Positions 47,601 through 61,360 of a stretch of DNA of 64,000 bases are shown here, piece after piece. Origin of the DNA: Tetrahymena elliotti 4EA. Taxonomy: Eukaryota; Ciliophora; Oligohymenophorea; Hymenostomatida; Tetrahymenidae. Within the stretch, counting starts at the first letter, position 1; each line of letters opens with the position of its first letter. The stretch lies in contig JH720314.1 of assembly GCA_000231825.2 (NCBI GenBank), forward strand, positions 806,001 to 870,000. Direction: 5' to 3'. The notes beneath the pieces are model-generated. The model was given only the letters and a program-made list of their open reading frames with translations. It did not search any database and had not been told where the DNA came from. The translations under genes were made by a program, and so were the position numbers.

Positions 47601-50600
47601 TGAGATCACTGTATAGTCCAACATAGTTAAACTACCATCCTACGGGTAATTCATATTCCTTTTCAGAAATACCATTAATTTCTGGTAAAGCAACAAATAT
47701 TTTATCCATTAATTTGTGAAGTCTTTGAGTATGAGTATTATTTGCATCTGCTTCGCCTTTCTCAGCTTAGTTTTAACTAGCAGCTGTAGCCTAAATAATA
47801 AAATTAATTAAGAATTATATTAAATTATATTGAAAAAAAATACTTTTTAAAGAGTCTCTTTCTTTTAGTCAAGGATCTTCTTCTACTCTAAATATGTTTC
47901 AACTGTTTTTGGGAGAGATAATGAAGTTGATGTTGGATAGAGTTCTTCCCAGTAATATAATACTTTAAGTAAAAATGTTAAATCTTCTTCTTCACTCAAC
48001 TGTCCAAGTACAATATAAGTATTAGTAGAATTTTCACTCTTATCAACTACGAGGTTTATTTTTTCTCTTTTTTTATTTTAATCAGAGTTAAATGTTAAGT
48101 AGAGAGAGCTATTTCTATTTTTAAATTAGTTAGAGATTTGAGATTTTGTTAGGAGTTTGATCAAAGATTATCTGAGAGTAGGTTCACTTGATTCACTCTT
48201 TTCATTTAGAATATAGCTTCCTACTTTCTCAAAGAGTAAATTAACATAATGAAGAGGGAAAAATTTGCTTGAGGGTTTTGCAAACTCAAGATATGTTTTC
48301 TTTAAGACAGGTTTGGGAATAGTTTGGAGAATTTACATATAATTTTGTTAAACTTCTTTTGAACAGTGTATGCTTATTTCCTAAAGGTTCTAAACCTCAT
48401 AATAGAAATATTTAGGATTAAAAGGTGATGATAAAATTTAAGATTTAGAATTGGTATTCTCAGCAGCTTGGTCTGAGCTAACATTAAATAAGTGAGAGAG
48501 TCTCTTTAAACATCTCAAAACTAACCTTACTTAGACTGGTGTTTCACTTTAGTAAGCATAGAAAAGAAGACTTTAAGTAAGTTCATAAAAATATGGTTAA
48601 TCGCTTGTTATATTTTTCTTTAGTTATTTTTGTTTTTCTCTCATAGGGGAATATCTTTTTGAGAGACAATATTCTAAAGTCTAAAGTAAAAATGAAAGTC
48701 TTAATTAGCCAACAGGATCAAATATTCTTAAGAAAATACGAGCATTAATTTCATAACTGTCATTTTTGTTTTCTTCTGAGGTTGGTAATTTTAGTAGGCC
48801 ATACTCTTTCATAATATGGTTATGGATAACCTCAATTAAAACTTCCACATACCTGTAAGGTGCTTGTTGAATTACTTTATTCAAAATATTTTCAACTAAA
48901 TGATTCATGTAGGTAACTAGGAGTACGATATCTTCAAATTTATTGTACATTTAAGAAAATGTTGCAGAAATTAACCCTACGCTCAATAAATTAGAGAAGA
49001 AAGTATTTAAACCAGCCCAATATTATTCGTTATTCTAAGAATTATTTGAGGTTTAAGAAGATTGAGAGTTGCCTTAAGATGTTAATCTACGAATTTTCCA
49101 AAGTAAATCACTAGTTCCACTGACCATAGTCAAGATGTCTGCCAAAGCCAAATTGATTGTTTTTAGCTATTCTTGAAGCATTCCATTCAAACCAATATTC
49201 ATCTTATTTTCAAATTTAACTTTTTAGACTTGGATGATCATGTCTTATAGACGAATTTTCATCATTTTTTCTACTTTTTTGTTAATTACTTCAATAGATT
49301 TGATGAAACTATTTTTGAGTTCTTCTACATAAAGTTCTTTCAAATTTCTACCAGCACAAGTGACATCTTAGTGTAAATCACAACCAAGTAAGTCATTTAC
49401 TATACCAATGACATACCTTTTGAATTATAAAATACAAAGTTAAATAAAAAATTGTAAATTTTTTGTTTTACCTTTCAAAGCAAGTATTTGAGGCAAGAGA
49501 GTAAACAGAATTTAATAAAGAAATAGATGCTATTCTTCTTGAGCAGCGGTAGTCTTAATGATCTAATATAGTCTTAACATCATCACATTTCACATTAGAA
49601 CAAAGGAAAAAGGCTATAGATTTAAGTGGGTTGTAATTTTAAGTGGAGTATAATTCATTATACTCTTCAGTTTATTCATAAATTTCAGGCAAATCATCTT
49701 ATTTTCTGTATTACTTCCATTTTTAGTATGAATCAACCCAAGCTCTAAAACTTCTCAGTTTGTCTTTATCAATAGTTTTTTCATTTATAGGTTATGAGAT
49801 AGATCTATTTACTCCAACTGGCTTAATATCTAAATCTGAAAAGGTTGAATCACCTCTAGATAATCCTACAGCTAAATCAGGTAAATCATCTACCATATCA
49901 GTTACACTACCATCAATAGATTAATTAGTCTAACTCTAAGTGCTTTAGGCATATGCTTACTTGTAGTTAAGGGATAATAAGAAGAGGCATTTCTAAGCAA
50001 TTTAAACACCAATAATTTCATATGCTGATCTCTATTCTAAAGTTAAGAATTACGATGAAGGTTCACCTTAGCTTTTAGTTTCTTATTAACTTTTAACTAA
50101 TTTAATCAAAGTTTATTTGCAAATATTGTAAATTCTTTTTGTTGTTGTTAAGATATCATCTTCATCATAAGAAATGTTTCTAGATTCACAAAGTTATTTA
50201 AGGGCATCGTTATTACCGCCTCCATATCTTTTTTAGAATTTTTCCCATAAGAATGACTCTAATTCTGGTTAGAATTATTGAGCTTCTTCAAATTGATTAG
50301 TTTATTTAGTAAGAGTTTTACGAGAAGCAGTTCTTCTAAGTTAACGATTGAAGTCAGCATCTTCCTAGATTTCCTCATCACTTTCAATTTATTATTTTTC
50401 TTCTTCTTCTTCATCATAATCAAATCTTTCTACTCTTTGGGGAAGTCTTTTTCCTCCATTTTATTATTTTTCAGTGTTTTTACTTTCTGCTGCTTTTTAA
50501 GTAGTAGCTTGGCTTTTTTACTAACTAACTACTTCCTTAGATGTTTGTGAGGTTTTAGCTTTACTTGTGCTTGATTTTGGGACATCTTACCTTACAAATT

Positions 50601-53600
50601 TAATTTTTTTGCCTTATTTTACTATTTTTTCTGTGGGTTTACTTTAAGTGGCTGATTTTTAAGCTGCAGCAGCTGCTTCTTCTTACTACTTTTTCTTTAA
50701 TTACTCTTCTTACTCTACTCTTTCTAACTAAGCTTTCTTTTCTTCAATTACTTTGGCTTGCTCTTCATCAAATTCAACCTTAGCTTCAAAAAGACTTTCA
50801 ATAGTATGTTAAAACTCTTTCTCTTATTAGACAAGATTAAGCATTTTAGCAATAATTTCATTACGAGTAGTTTGTAAACCTTACAAATGATCAATAATAT
50901 ACTCTTTACTCTAAGAGAGGCCAATTTAAATTAAACCACAGTGATATAAACAAGCCAAGAAGAGTAAAGCTTCACATTAGAACCATAGTTCTTTGAATTC
51001 CTTTTTAAATGTGGGTCTTTTATCAATAAAATAAAAGTTAATATATATTGTTTTTTTTAAAAAGTAAATAAATATCAAACCTTATCTTTTCATGTGTATA
51101 TTATATAGGATCTTTTAATTTTGAGCTAACTTCTTGATAGAAACTATAGAACTCACCTTACTTTTCTTAGATTTACTTGATAAAGTTAGATAAAATTGAG
51201 TTATTCACTTAAACATTCCAGTTTAGAGAATCAATGGTAGGTTCTTAATCTTGATTTTTTTCTTATTTTTCTTTACAAAAACTGTATTTAAAGCATCTCT
51301 CAATGTAATCATCACTTAATTACTTTTATTCATTATCAACATTTTAATAAGAAAAATTTAAATTAAAAAACTATTTACTCTATAAAGTTTGAAATACATC
51401 TCTTATTTCAAAGAAGAATGTGTATTATCAAGGGTATTTGGAACTTAAAACTTTTAGAATATAGCTTGAGCTTATTCAAATCCTTAGGATGCAACAATAT
51501 TTGAAATATCCCATAAGCCTTGTGCTGGATTAGTGGAGAGATCTTCAAATCTTACTAAATAATCCTCTCTATTTTTAGAACTGTATCCGTTTCTTAAAAT
51601 AGCAAGCTTCAAAAAGTGATTCAAATTTTTTTCTTTGACTGAAACAATGGAATTCGAACTGATATTTTTTATTGCTTCAGAAATTGAAATTACACATAAT
51701 TTCATAGTGTTTAGCCACTCTGTAAGCAATTCTTGGTTTCCAAATCTATCAACAATCTTTTTAAATTCCTCAGAAGCTTCTTCCTCTGGCCACATTTTTT
51801 TATTCATACCATAAATAGGTCTTGCGCTTATCTTATAACCCCATCTTTATTATAATTTAATAAAATGAACAACTTTTTTACTAATTAAATTTATCAAAAT
51901 ACCTGCTGAGAGATTTTTCGTCTTTTGCATGACCAGAAGAATGGAATTCAACTTATATGGTATTTCCTAAAAGAATAAGCTATCTTTTAGGTACTGCTTT
52001 TCCAGAAAGTTTGAATGTCTTACCTAATCCTTCTCTGCTTTATATGTTGTATCCAGTTTATGCTCCTTTTTAGAAGTCATACCATCCATTTATTTATAAG
52101 AAATCGTTACTGGCATCTGATTAGCATCTCTTATCAAAATGAATTGCTATTGCAATAGCACCAGGGAACATATTTTATTCAAACTAAATAACTTTACCTC
52201 TTTCATAAGGATGGTTTGTTTCAAATACCTTTTCAATTGTTTGATCAAGACCTTCTGAGTGATTAGCATAAATTTATTCAGCAAAACATAACTCTTATGG
52301 TAAAATTTCACTTTAATCTGCATTACCAGTACTTTCGCTATAATGAGGAGCTCCCTTTTCTACCATTAATATTTTTTTCATATGAGCAAAAATCTTCTTA
52401 AGTGTATAAAAAATATCAATGCTTTTAGGAAAAACAGAAATAGAGGAAGCAAAGCTTGATTATAAATAGAGAGCAAGGCAGACATTAATTTACTCTATGA
52501 GCTATTTCACATAATCTTTTGATGCTGCTTAAAGAGATTTTAAATTTTAAGTTAAACATTCTAATGATCCTTCAATCAAATTGATAAATTTTCTGCTTAT
52601 TTTATATCTTTATTCCCACTCAGTTTATCCATTTTTGATTTTCAAGAGTTGTATTTATAATTCTTCTAAGAGATATCTGATCAATTTCCATAAAGCTAAT
52701 CCACTCTAAATTTTTTACTGAGAGCCATCAGAAATAGAGCATGATTTTATTGCTTCATCTTCAATTATCTTCCAAAATGTTTAGCTGTATTCTTTATGTT
52801 TTTCAATTTAACTTTCTGATATGTAAACATCATCTTCCTCTTGTTCTATTTCCTCCTTTTTATTAGCCTATTTATCATTTTCTAAAGCTTTAGGAGGTTT
52901 TTCTGGATAAACAAATAGCTGGTCTTATAAATCTTCAAAACTGCTGTGATAAATCATAAGATCTTTGCCATAAGTAATATCTTCAAAAAGAAGACGAGCA
53001 AATGGTTCGCAAAAAGTCTTTTAAGTAATTTTTAAATATCTGTTTCTTCTATAAATATGATTAATATTTGTGTTCTGATCAACTTAATCAACAACATCTT
53101 GTTCCTTGATTTATTCTACCATATATTCCTTTAAAGGGAAATCTTTAACAATAGATTAACATAAATCAACTTAATTATTATACAAAATTTCTATCCAATT
53201 GAGATTTTCTTATAAATTCTTCTCCTATTTTAATTATAATTTTAAATTGTGATAACTGTAAATGATTTAAAATATTTACTTAGAGTTTATTTTGAAGATC
53301 ATTAATTTGAGTTATAATATTTATTTATTTTTAATGGCTTTTAGTTAAGAAACCCCAACTTTCTTGAATGATCAAAATAATTAGTTGTTTTAGATCAATT
53401 GAAACTTGCTAATCTTATAATAAATTAAAGAATTTTTAAACTAAGACTGAAAAATTTTCATCAAGAGATTATTCTCTAATTGCTAAAAGTTAGCTATGCT
53501 TTAACCAATAGAGGAGAGAAGTTAAGAGTAGAATGGCTTTTCTTTAAGCTAAATTTGAATTTTTATCAAATGAATCTAAAAAAGTAGATATTTTTTAATA

Positions 53601-56600
53601 AATATAATTAAATGTTTCAATTGATCCATTTATACAAAAAGCATAATTTTTTTAGATTTCTCTCAAAGCTTTTTATTAACTTTTTAATTACTCTCTTTCC
53701 TTTTAAATAAGAGGTTTCTAATATTCCAATTGTTTATTTAAGCGCTATAATAGTTTTGCTTTTTATCTGCTCAAAATTTTCTTTTCTTCTGCTGCAATAC
53801 TGCTAGAACTTGAAGAAGAATTAGATTTCTTAGAATTTAATTCACTTAATGAATAGCCATATGTATAATCCCATCTATTTAATTTCCAAGGAAATTCTAA
53901 GCGATATCTTTACAAGTTTAATAATTTTTTCATAAAATGAATAGAGAATTCTTCAAAAATCTATTTACTGGAAATTTGATTTTCACTTTAAGTTGGGTTT
54001 GTTGAAAAATTATTTAAAGTTTCTACTTTATCAATGTAGGAATGCATTTTTTAATCTATGTATTTATTTTAATCATAAACCATAGTAATCAAAGAAGGAA
54101 AAACATTAGTGTATGGGTTTAACTACCAATTTAATACATAATAAACTCCATTTTTCATATCATAGCAAGCATGATAGCTTGGATTATTTTAATGAATTTT
54201 TTTTTTGTTTTCTAATTTTGTAATTAGTGTTGTTTTCATTAATCTTTTTCCAGTGGTACTTTGAGCTTTTTTATCAGCACCAAGCAAAGGCTATGTTCCA
54301 CTGTCTTTTCTTACAGATTCTTCTTTCTTTACACTCAATCTAAAAATAAAATAAATTAATATAAATTTATATTTTTATTCTCAAATTTACTTTTTTCCTT
54401 CAACTTACAAAGAGGCCTAGCCATTAACTTGCTAGACTTGCTACACATTTTGTGAAAACTATTTTTGAAGTTCAGAAAATACATTAGTAGATTTATCTTT
54501 AGCAGTCAAACGAATGGTGTGATTAAATTTAACTAAGAAATCATTACTTTCCTTTAAGCTGTTCATCAATGATTCATCACCTGCAAATGAGAACTAGTTA
54601 TTTGCTTCTGAAAGATGTTCATTGTTTTTTATGCTATTCATGAATTTAAAATAAGCTTAAGGATCTATTTCATGAATATCTTTAGGATTTTTAGAAAAGA
54701 TCTTAATTCCTTATTCACTATAAAGAGTAATTTAATCTTTATTCATTGTCCACAAAGAGCATGATACATTTAAAGGTAGAATAATTGAATAATCTTTGAC
54801 AACTATTTCAGAAGTATTTTTAATATTCTTTTAAGTCTCTTATGAAATCTCTGACTAGGCTAACAAAGTCTTTTAAATAATACCATATTTAACCTTTTTC
54901 TATTCTTTCTTATTTTCTTATTTAGAGGTTGGTGTCTAAGGAATATTAGTCTTGCTACCATCTTTTTTTTATTCTTCTTAGGCTTTGCTTACTTCTACTT
55001 TTTTAATTTCTTTCTCAATATATTTTTCACTACCCTACTTTTATTATTCTTCTTCTTTCTTTTACTCTACTACGGGTGGTTATTGCTAATTCTTTTCTTA
55101 AGCAGGTTCTTATTTTTCCTAATTAGCTTCTTCAGGCTATTACTATGCTTATTATGGCTAAACTTGAGATGGTTGCTTATTTAAATCATTTTAGTATAAA
55201 TCTTATATTCCTAGTAGCTAATATTCATCAATTTGAATCAATTCCTCTTATGGTTTTTCTTTCTTTTTCTCAACCATAGGAGACTCTATATCGTACTTAT
55301 AAAGATAAAATTCAATAATACGAATTTATTCATTATCTTCAGCAGGTTAAGGAGGAGTTGTTGCAGTAGTGCTTTTAGTGGCTTTAGGTTTTATCTTTTT
55401 AACTATTTTTTAACTTGCTTATTCTTCAGGTTAAATTTATTCTGGCTCTTTAACAGCCTTTTCCTTTTTTTTGTCCTCAATAATTTGTGCTAAAGTAGCA
55501 GGTGGTACTGGAATTAATTCTTTTGCAGGATTTGCTTCTTTATTTTCTGCAGTTTTATTTTCTTTCAGATTTTAAACAACAATCTTCTTTCCAATAATAT
55601 AAAGATAATCACCGTCACTTAACAAGGGGAAATTTTTATTCAACTATTGCTATGAAGCTCCTTCAAATATATCTTCATTTTTTAATTAAATTGTATCTAC
55701 TAATTCTAATGTGTCACAATTATAAACATCTATCAATCCTGATTGCTTTTATATTTTTATGAATTTATTAAAGCATTATTAATTAGAAAAATGTAAAAAT
55801 TATTACTTCCTTTGTTGTGCTTCTTAAATATAATTTTCCTTTTAAATATGTCCAACATACTTCTTCCTATTTGCTAACTTACTAGTTTGCATATACTTTT
55901 CCTGGAACTGTATTGTTATTACCTGTTCCAATTTTGAAAATACCACCATCAGCTGAGCTTATGTAAATATACAAATAAGTTCCATCTGTAGTCATAGAAG
56001 TAGTAAAGAAAGTTTATTTAAAAAATTATTGAAAACTAGAAATTTTAAATCCTCCCTAATCACAAAGATTTCTCATATAATGTAATTTGCTTCCCATTTT
56101 GATCTATTTTTCAATTTTATCAAAACATGGATTGACAGCTGAACTAAATCTCTAAATAAAATTATCCTATTCAGCTTCACTTAATAATTGCTTACACTCT
56201 TCAATAATATCTAATATCTAAATCTATTTTAATAAAAAACTTAAATTAATATTTTCTTCATAATTCTATGAAGATTTAATTTTTCTCAAACGAAAAATCT
56301 AAGTAGTAAGTAGACAATTTAATTTGATTAAAAATATTTGGTGCTCAATGATATTATCTGACGATTTTATTTTTAATATTGATCCTTTTCTGTTCTAATT
56401 TGCTTTTAATTTAATATCAATAATATCAGAAACTAGCTCTAATAAATTACTGAGTTAAATATTTTATTAAAGCAAGATTAGATTATTACTCTCATTCAAA
56501 ACAACTAAATGTTCAAAAACCTAAAATCTTAAATAATGCTTTTGATTAAATATTTAGTTATGTTTTCTTTTATCATTTTTCTTGGCATTGAAAATAAAAT

Positions 56601-57592
56601 CGGGAAAGATTAATAATTTAATTGATCAGAAGAATCGTTTCAATAGCAGATTTTTCTTGATTAAATTACACCTCAGTAATACTTAAAAAAATAACAATAA
56701 AATCTTACCAAATCTTCAAAGCTGCCTCTGTTAAAATTGACATAGAAAATAGCAATTGTTGAGTCTATAACCAAATCTAAAATAGATTTTCTATTTTTCT
56801 AGTCTCCCTAATTGTCTTTCAAAAGAGCTAAATTTTATTTTATGACCTACTTAACTTTATCTATAAATTCTTGATTGAAAAACTCTGGCTCATTAAACTG
56901 TGATAGTAATGGTTATTTTTTTATGTCTTTAATAAAATCACTTAAATCAAATGGCCACTTGCTAGGATTATTTCCTTTTAATTTATTAAAATTCCACGAA
57001 TCCAAAGCACAGTCTTTGATCTTTTGTATATCGCTTTCAAAATCTTTTTATTTTTAATGAATAAATATTTATTATGTATTTAAAAATTAAGTTAATTCAA
57101 TTATTGTAAATCAACACACTATTATTTTCAATTTAACAATATGTTTCCATTTTTGACTGAAAGAAATTGTGTCTCATAAGAAAATAATAAAAAATATTAA
57201 TTAATTCTCAAATAAAGCTTACCTTCAATCAACCCAAAAGAATTTTAACATCTATTCTTTAAGTTTTAGTTAATTTATATGGAATTTCTGAAATGGTATT
57301 CAGAAGTTTAGTTTTTTAAGCTTTTAGTGAAAATGTTAGTTTGCTAATCTATTTATTTGATGCTTTTTTCTCTCAACTTTTCCAAAGCACTCTCTGAAAA
57401 CTCTACTGTTTGATTTAGAGATTCAAAAGGAGTGCTCAAATTCAGTTCTTTTACATCATGCTAAATAGACTTCTCACAAACTCCAACAGTTTCCTTTAAT
57501 GAGGAGAAGAACAAGAAATCAGGATCACTACCATAATTTTATAAATTTAAGAAATTGTCGTCTCCTAATTATATATGATTTGGCAAACTCAT
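40378..57592 (-). CDS. Giant HECT-type E3 ubiquitin ligase with RanBP2 zinc finger
   Basis: One minus-strand gene, roughly 5,400 codons by my estimate. Open code-6 frames are broken only by short AT-rich introns (for example near 57040-57225, 56580-56708, 55775-55808, 54340-54390, 51839-51905, 47795-47850, 41529-41590). ATG 57592 is the first after an upstream TGA and gives MSLPNHIQLGDDNFLNLQNY. The N-terminal part holds a beta-propeller-like segment (SADGGIFKIGTGNNNTVPGK, VCWTYLKGKLYLRS) of the kind seen in HECTD4/MYCBP2-type giant ligases, then Lys/Glu/Gln-rich linkers. A CUB-like strand block (VEFHSSGHAKDEKSLSRWGY) lies near 51900-51960, and a second globular region near 44600-45400. The zinc finger is at 43256-43332. 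The HECT N-lobe has VMGESGPYRQFFADISSEL, DKYVVNPSAKSSYQLQLFEF and FLWEVLHELSHTESLRFVKF; the C-lobe has CWGQERLPANDEEFERN and KADTCFFNLELPAYTTK with the thioester Cys. The enzyme would transfer ubiquitin through that Cys; substrates are unknown. Confidence 0.8.
43256..43332 (-). other. RanBP2-type zinc finger in the giant ligase
   Basis: Reads PEFWSCESCTLQNAWESQIC then EVCDAP, a W-x-C-x2-C-x10-C-x2-C finger with the conserved Trp, Asn and the CDAP end. Such fingers bind ubiquitin or single-stranded RNA. It is flanked by charged coiled-coil linkers. Confidence 0.85.
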
Positions 57593-58404
57593 CGTAATCT
57601 GTATGTTTTGGCTAAATCTTATACTATTTTATCAATATGAGTCCTTGTTTCTTTAACTAACTTATTAGCTTCTTATTTTGGTTGTACTTTTCTTTTTTCC
57701 TATTGTCCTACTCTTTTTCTATCTGATCTCTGATTGCTTGTATATTGAAAAAGATACTTCTTGTTGATGATTGTATTATAAATTATAAATTATATTTATT
57801 ATTGTTTTTTCTTTTTTATATAATTCCTTTCTATGAATAATATCTTAAATCCATAAAATATGATGAATTATTAACATTAATTCTTTGTGTTAACAAAAGC
57901 AACAAAGCCATAAAAAATGCGCAACTCAAACGTCATCCATATAATTCTTTGTTCGTATTTACAATATATTAGTTAATTAAAATAATTATTTTCTTTTTTG
58001 CTAAAAAAATATAATATGGTAAAATATTCTCAAAAATTTAATTCATTAAATTTATTTTAATTTTTGCAGTTTTTTTAATTTAAAATATTTGTGATAAAAC
58101 ACTAAATATTTTACAAGTTCAATTCAATAAAATCAAATAAGTGAACATATTCTGGTTTATTATTGAAATTTCGTTTTTAAAAATTCGCTAATTCTGTCCC
58201 TTTTGAATAATAGTAGGAGTCTATAGAAGTACAATATTTAATTAAGTAAAGAGATATTTGATTAAATAAATCTTACTTTTTTTAGACATTATAATTTTTA
58301 ATATAATCTAACACAACAAAAATACCTTAATTTATTATCTAATCAGATATCTGTAAAAAATTTTTTTAGAATTCGTGAATTCTTTTAAATTTAAATAAAA
58401 AATA
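57593..58404. other. AT-rich intergenic upstream of the giant HECT gene
   Basis: Presumed promoter region of the HECT gene plus AT-rich filler (TTATAAATTATAAATTATA near 57776). Nothing coding was recognised. Confidence 0.45.
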
Positions 58405-58596
58405 TCATGTAAAAGCATAATTATTCTTTAAAATAATAAAAAATATATTGAATTATTTATATTGTCTATTTCGAAAAAGTGGTATCCAAACCACTATGGC
58501 ATATTGGGTTATAAATACTATTTTATTATTTGGCAGGAATGTTTTATTCTACCCTTCATCCAATTAGAATCCTCTCTCCCAATAAAGATTTATCAT
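58405..58596 (-). pseudogene. Isolated 63-codon open frame, probable gene relic
   Basis: ATG 58596 to TGA 58405 gives MINLYWERGFQLDEGQNK, then TFLPNNKIVFITQYAIVVWI and an AT-rich tail. The first half is far less AT-rich than the surrounding DNA and looks coding; the second half looks random. It may be an exon relic beside the ABC transporter relic or unrelated. It also contains a 6-bp hairpin AGTGGT/ACCACT at 58478-58495. Confidence 0.25.
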
Positions 58597-58734
58597 TTTA
58601 TTTGTTAAGAAATATGTTTGAAATAAATTTTAAAATTAAAAATGAAAAGGATTAATCATAATTAAATATCTTTTCAAATAATTTCAACTTAAAATAGATT
58701 ATTAATATTAAAATTTTGATGTAGTATGTCAAAA

Positions 58735-60470
58735 TGGTTTTAGAGGTTCATTAATTACAAAAATCACATTGTTCAACAATTTCACCATTTTCTAAAAACA
58801 AATATTATCACAATCTTTTATTATTGAAATTCTGTGAGTAATACTGATTTAAGTTTTATACTCCATCAAAGTATTCAATAAATTTATACTTCACTTTCAT
58901 TTTTTGAATCTAAAGCACCAGTTACTTCATTAAGAAGCATTACTTGATTTTTCAAAATAACTCTTCCAATAACTATCCTTTATTTTTAGCCACCACTTAA
59001 TTAGATTCCTCTTGATCTAGCATATTTTTAGTAGCCCACTATTGATACAATTAAAAATAAGATTATATTTTTCAAGGCAGGCATTAGAATCTTTTGAAGG
59101 AAAAAAACAAAAAATACAAAATATCTCACATATTTATAAAATATTTTCAATATCAAAAAATAAATTCATAAAATTTATTTGATTATTTAATTGAAATTAA
59201 AACAAATAAAACTGATATTTTAAAAAAATAAAAAATCCATAAGTAATTATCTAATTAATAAATTATAATTATTTATTAAATAATTGGGTAAATTTTATAA
59301 TTATTAATAAATTATTGTTGGTTTATAAAAATAAAGAGAATAAAAAACGTTTTATAAATGAGAAAAATTTATTTCTTATTCTTCTAAATTAACTTTAAGA
59401 TAAAATAGGCATGATAAAGATCATAAAATATCTCTTACTATTTGGCCTATTAATTATTTCTAAACATTACTAGGCTACTCATTAAAATGCCAATAAATTA
59501 TGCTATGCTCTTTAATTATTATTTTTAAATTTAAAAGAGAAAACAAATAATATGATATGATAACTAACTATGATGATTTAATGTTTCTTTATTAATTTCA
59601 ATTATTTACTTCTGAAATTATTCAAAGTTGGAGTGTTATTCAAACTATTATTGATTTCCATTTTACAAACCTTGCCTCTTCTTAAGAAAACTTACTGGAA
59701 ATTAAATTGAATTTTCTTAGTAATATTTTTATTAGATTGAGATTTAATAGTTTATTATCTAGTACTAGTAATATTTTTTAAATTTTTTGGGACTAATAAT
59801 GTGTTTAAAATTATTATTAATTTTTAATATCATTTATAAAACGATATAATTTAAATATTATGAAAGAATTGAAAATAATTTTTCTTTCAAAAAGATTATT
59901 ATAATAAGATATTTAGGTATTTAACTTGCTTTAATTATTCTTAGAAAGATTATGTTTCTTGAGAAAATAAAAATTATATCATAAATACTGTCTGTATATT
60001 GATTTTTGTTTTGTTTGAAGTATTTAAATTCCTTAATCTAAAATATCTATTACTAGTAATTATATCTCTCCCATTTAATAAAAAAAGCAGATTTTGATTT
60101 TTATTAAGTCACTAAGTTGGTTGTTATAAAATGAATTATTCACAAATAGTAAAAGTTTGCAAATAGAAAATAATTATTATAAAATTAAAATATTTATCAA
60201 AAAGAAATTAAAAAATAGTAATCAAAATATATCTAAAAATTTGTAAAATTATTTTAGTTTTTTGAAATTTATAATTAAATTAAAAAATAATTAATATTTT
60301 GAAAGATTAAGAGATTTGAAATAAAGGTTTAAACATTTAGCATTTATCTTATTGATTACTTATCATTATTAAAAAATTTTTTATGAGCCTGCAATAGTAC
60401 CTACTACTTTAACTTTCCTTTTAGTTTTAGAATCTTTCCTAAAATGATAATTAATGGTGCTGAAATAATA
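58735..60470 (-). pseudogene. Relic of an ABCB-type (P-glycoprotein-like) ABC transporter
   Basis: Pieces lie in transporter order on the minus strand. At about 60383-60465 HFRKDSKTKRKVKVVGTIAG resembles the start of the first membrane domain (FRYA..DK...GTIA). At about 59440-59520 WHFNEQPSNVQKQLIGQIVR is weakly like the GWFD...N.G.L.SRL region. At about 58740-59045 the nucleotide-binding domain is clear: YARSRGIQLSGGQKQRIVIG (signature), ILKNQVMLLNEVTGALDSKN (Walker B and D-loop) and THRISIIKDCDNI (H-loop), after which the frame changes to FVLENGEIVEQCDF. The Walker B Asp-Glu is Asn-Glu, ALDS is kept, frames are broken, no Walker A was found and the intervening DNA is AT-rich. The N-terminal and middle matches are tentative; the NBD match is strong. 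Confidence 0.6.
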
Positions 60471-61360
60471 TTGTAACGAAATCCTTTCAATGCTCTCATA
60501 ATAAAAATTTATCCAATAAAAAAATGAAATATAAAATTTTTAGAATAGTTATTGTTTAGAAATTAAATAAAAACTGATCAAGGTCTAACAAAAATTTATA
60601 TTTTGAAATAAAATATTATAAATAGCCAAAATATTCTCTCTCTTTGAAATGTATGTCTATATATTTTTAAAAATATTTGTTGACTAACATAGAAGAGTTT
60701 AAATAAATAAGAAATATTTATTTTTTGAAAATGAAATTGGTCAATAAACCTAAATAGTTACAATATGATGCATCAAAGATTTTGTTAATGTTATTTTTTT
60801 AAAAAGGATTTTTGATTAATAAAAAAAAAATATTTTTCTCAGATAAAAAATATCTAGATTAGCTTGATTTAAAATTATTCAATAAATTAAAAAAAATATA
60901 AATTTAATTTTATACAAAAGATAAAATATGTTTTTATTATTTTAAATGTTAAGTTGTTGATCAAAAAAATTTTTAGGTTTAATTTAAAATATTTTTTGAA
61001 TTGAAAATTTGAAATAAGCAAAAAGTAAATTAAATTTGATCGAATCTGATTTTAATTTCATGACCATATAAAAGCTAAATATAGAAGCATTTAATTATTT
61101 TAATTAAAAAAAATGACGCTAAATTGTTTATTATGATTTTTTATTTTTAAGCTTAATCTTTTCTTTATACAAGTTATCAGAAATCAATATACTTTATTTG
61201 GTGATTTGTAATTTCTTATGATTAACTACAAAGATTACATAAAATCTTATTATTTGTGATGAATTAAAATACAGATAAAGATAGCTATCTCCCAAATAAA
61301 AAATAAGTACAAAAAATTGCTTAAAGAATTAAAGTAGAGAAAAAAAAGAGATTTTAGCAG
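60471..61360. other. AT-rich intergenic, promoter side of S1P lyase
   Basis: No coding or RNA feature was recognised. The sequence is among the most AT-rich of the window. Confidence 0.45.

Noticed and set aside
58478..58520. Possible tRNA because of a hairpin and a GGGTTATAAATAC box
   Set aside because: No acceptor stem, anticodon arm or proper A and B boxes can be paired. The 6-bp hairpin stands alone.
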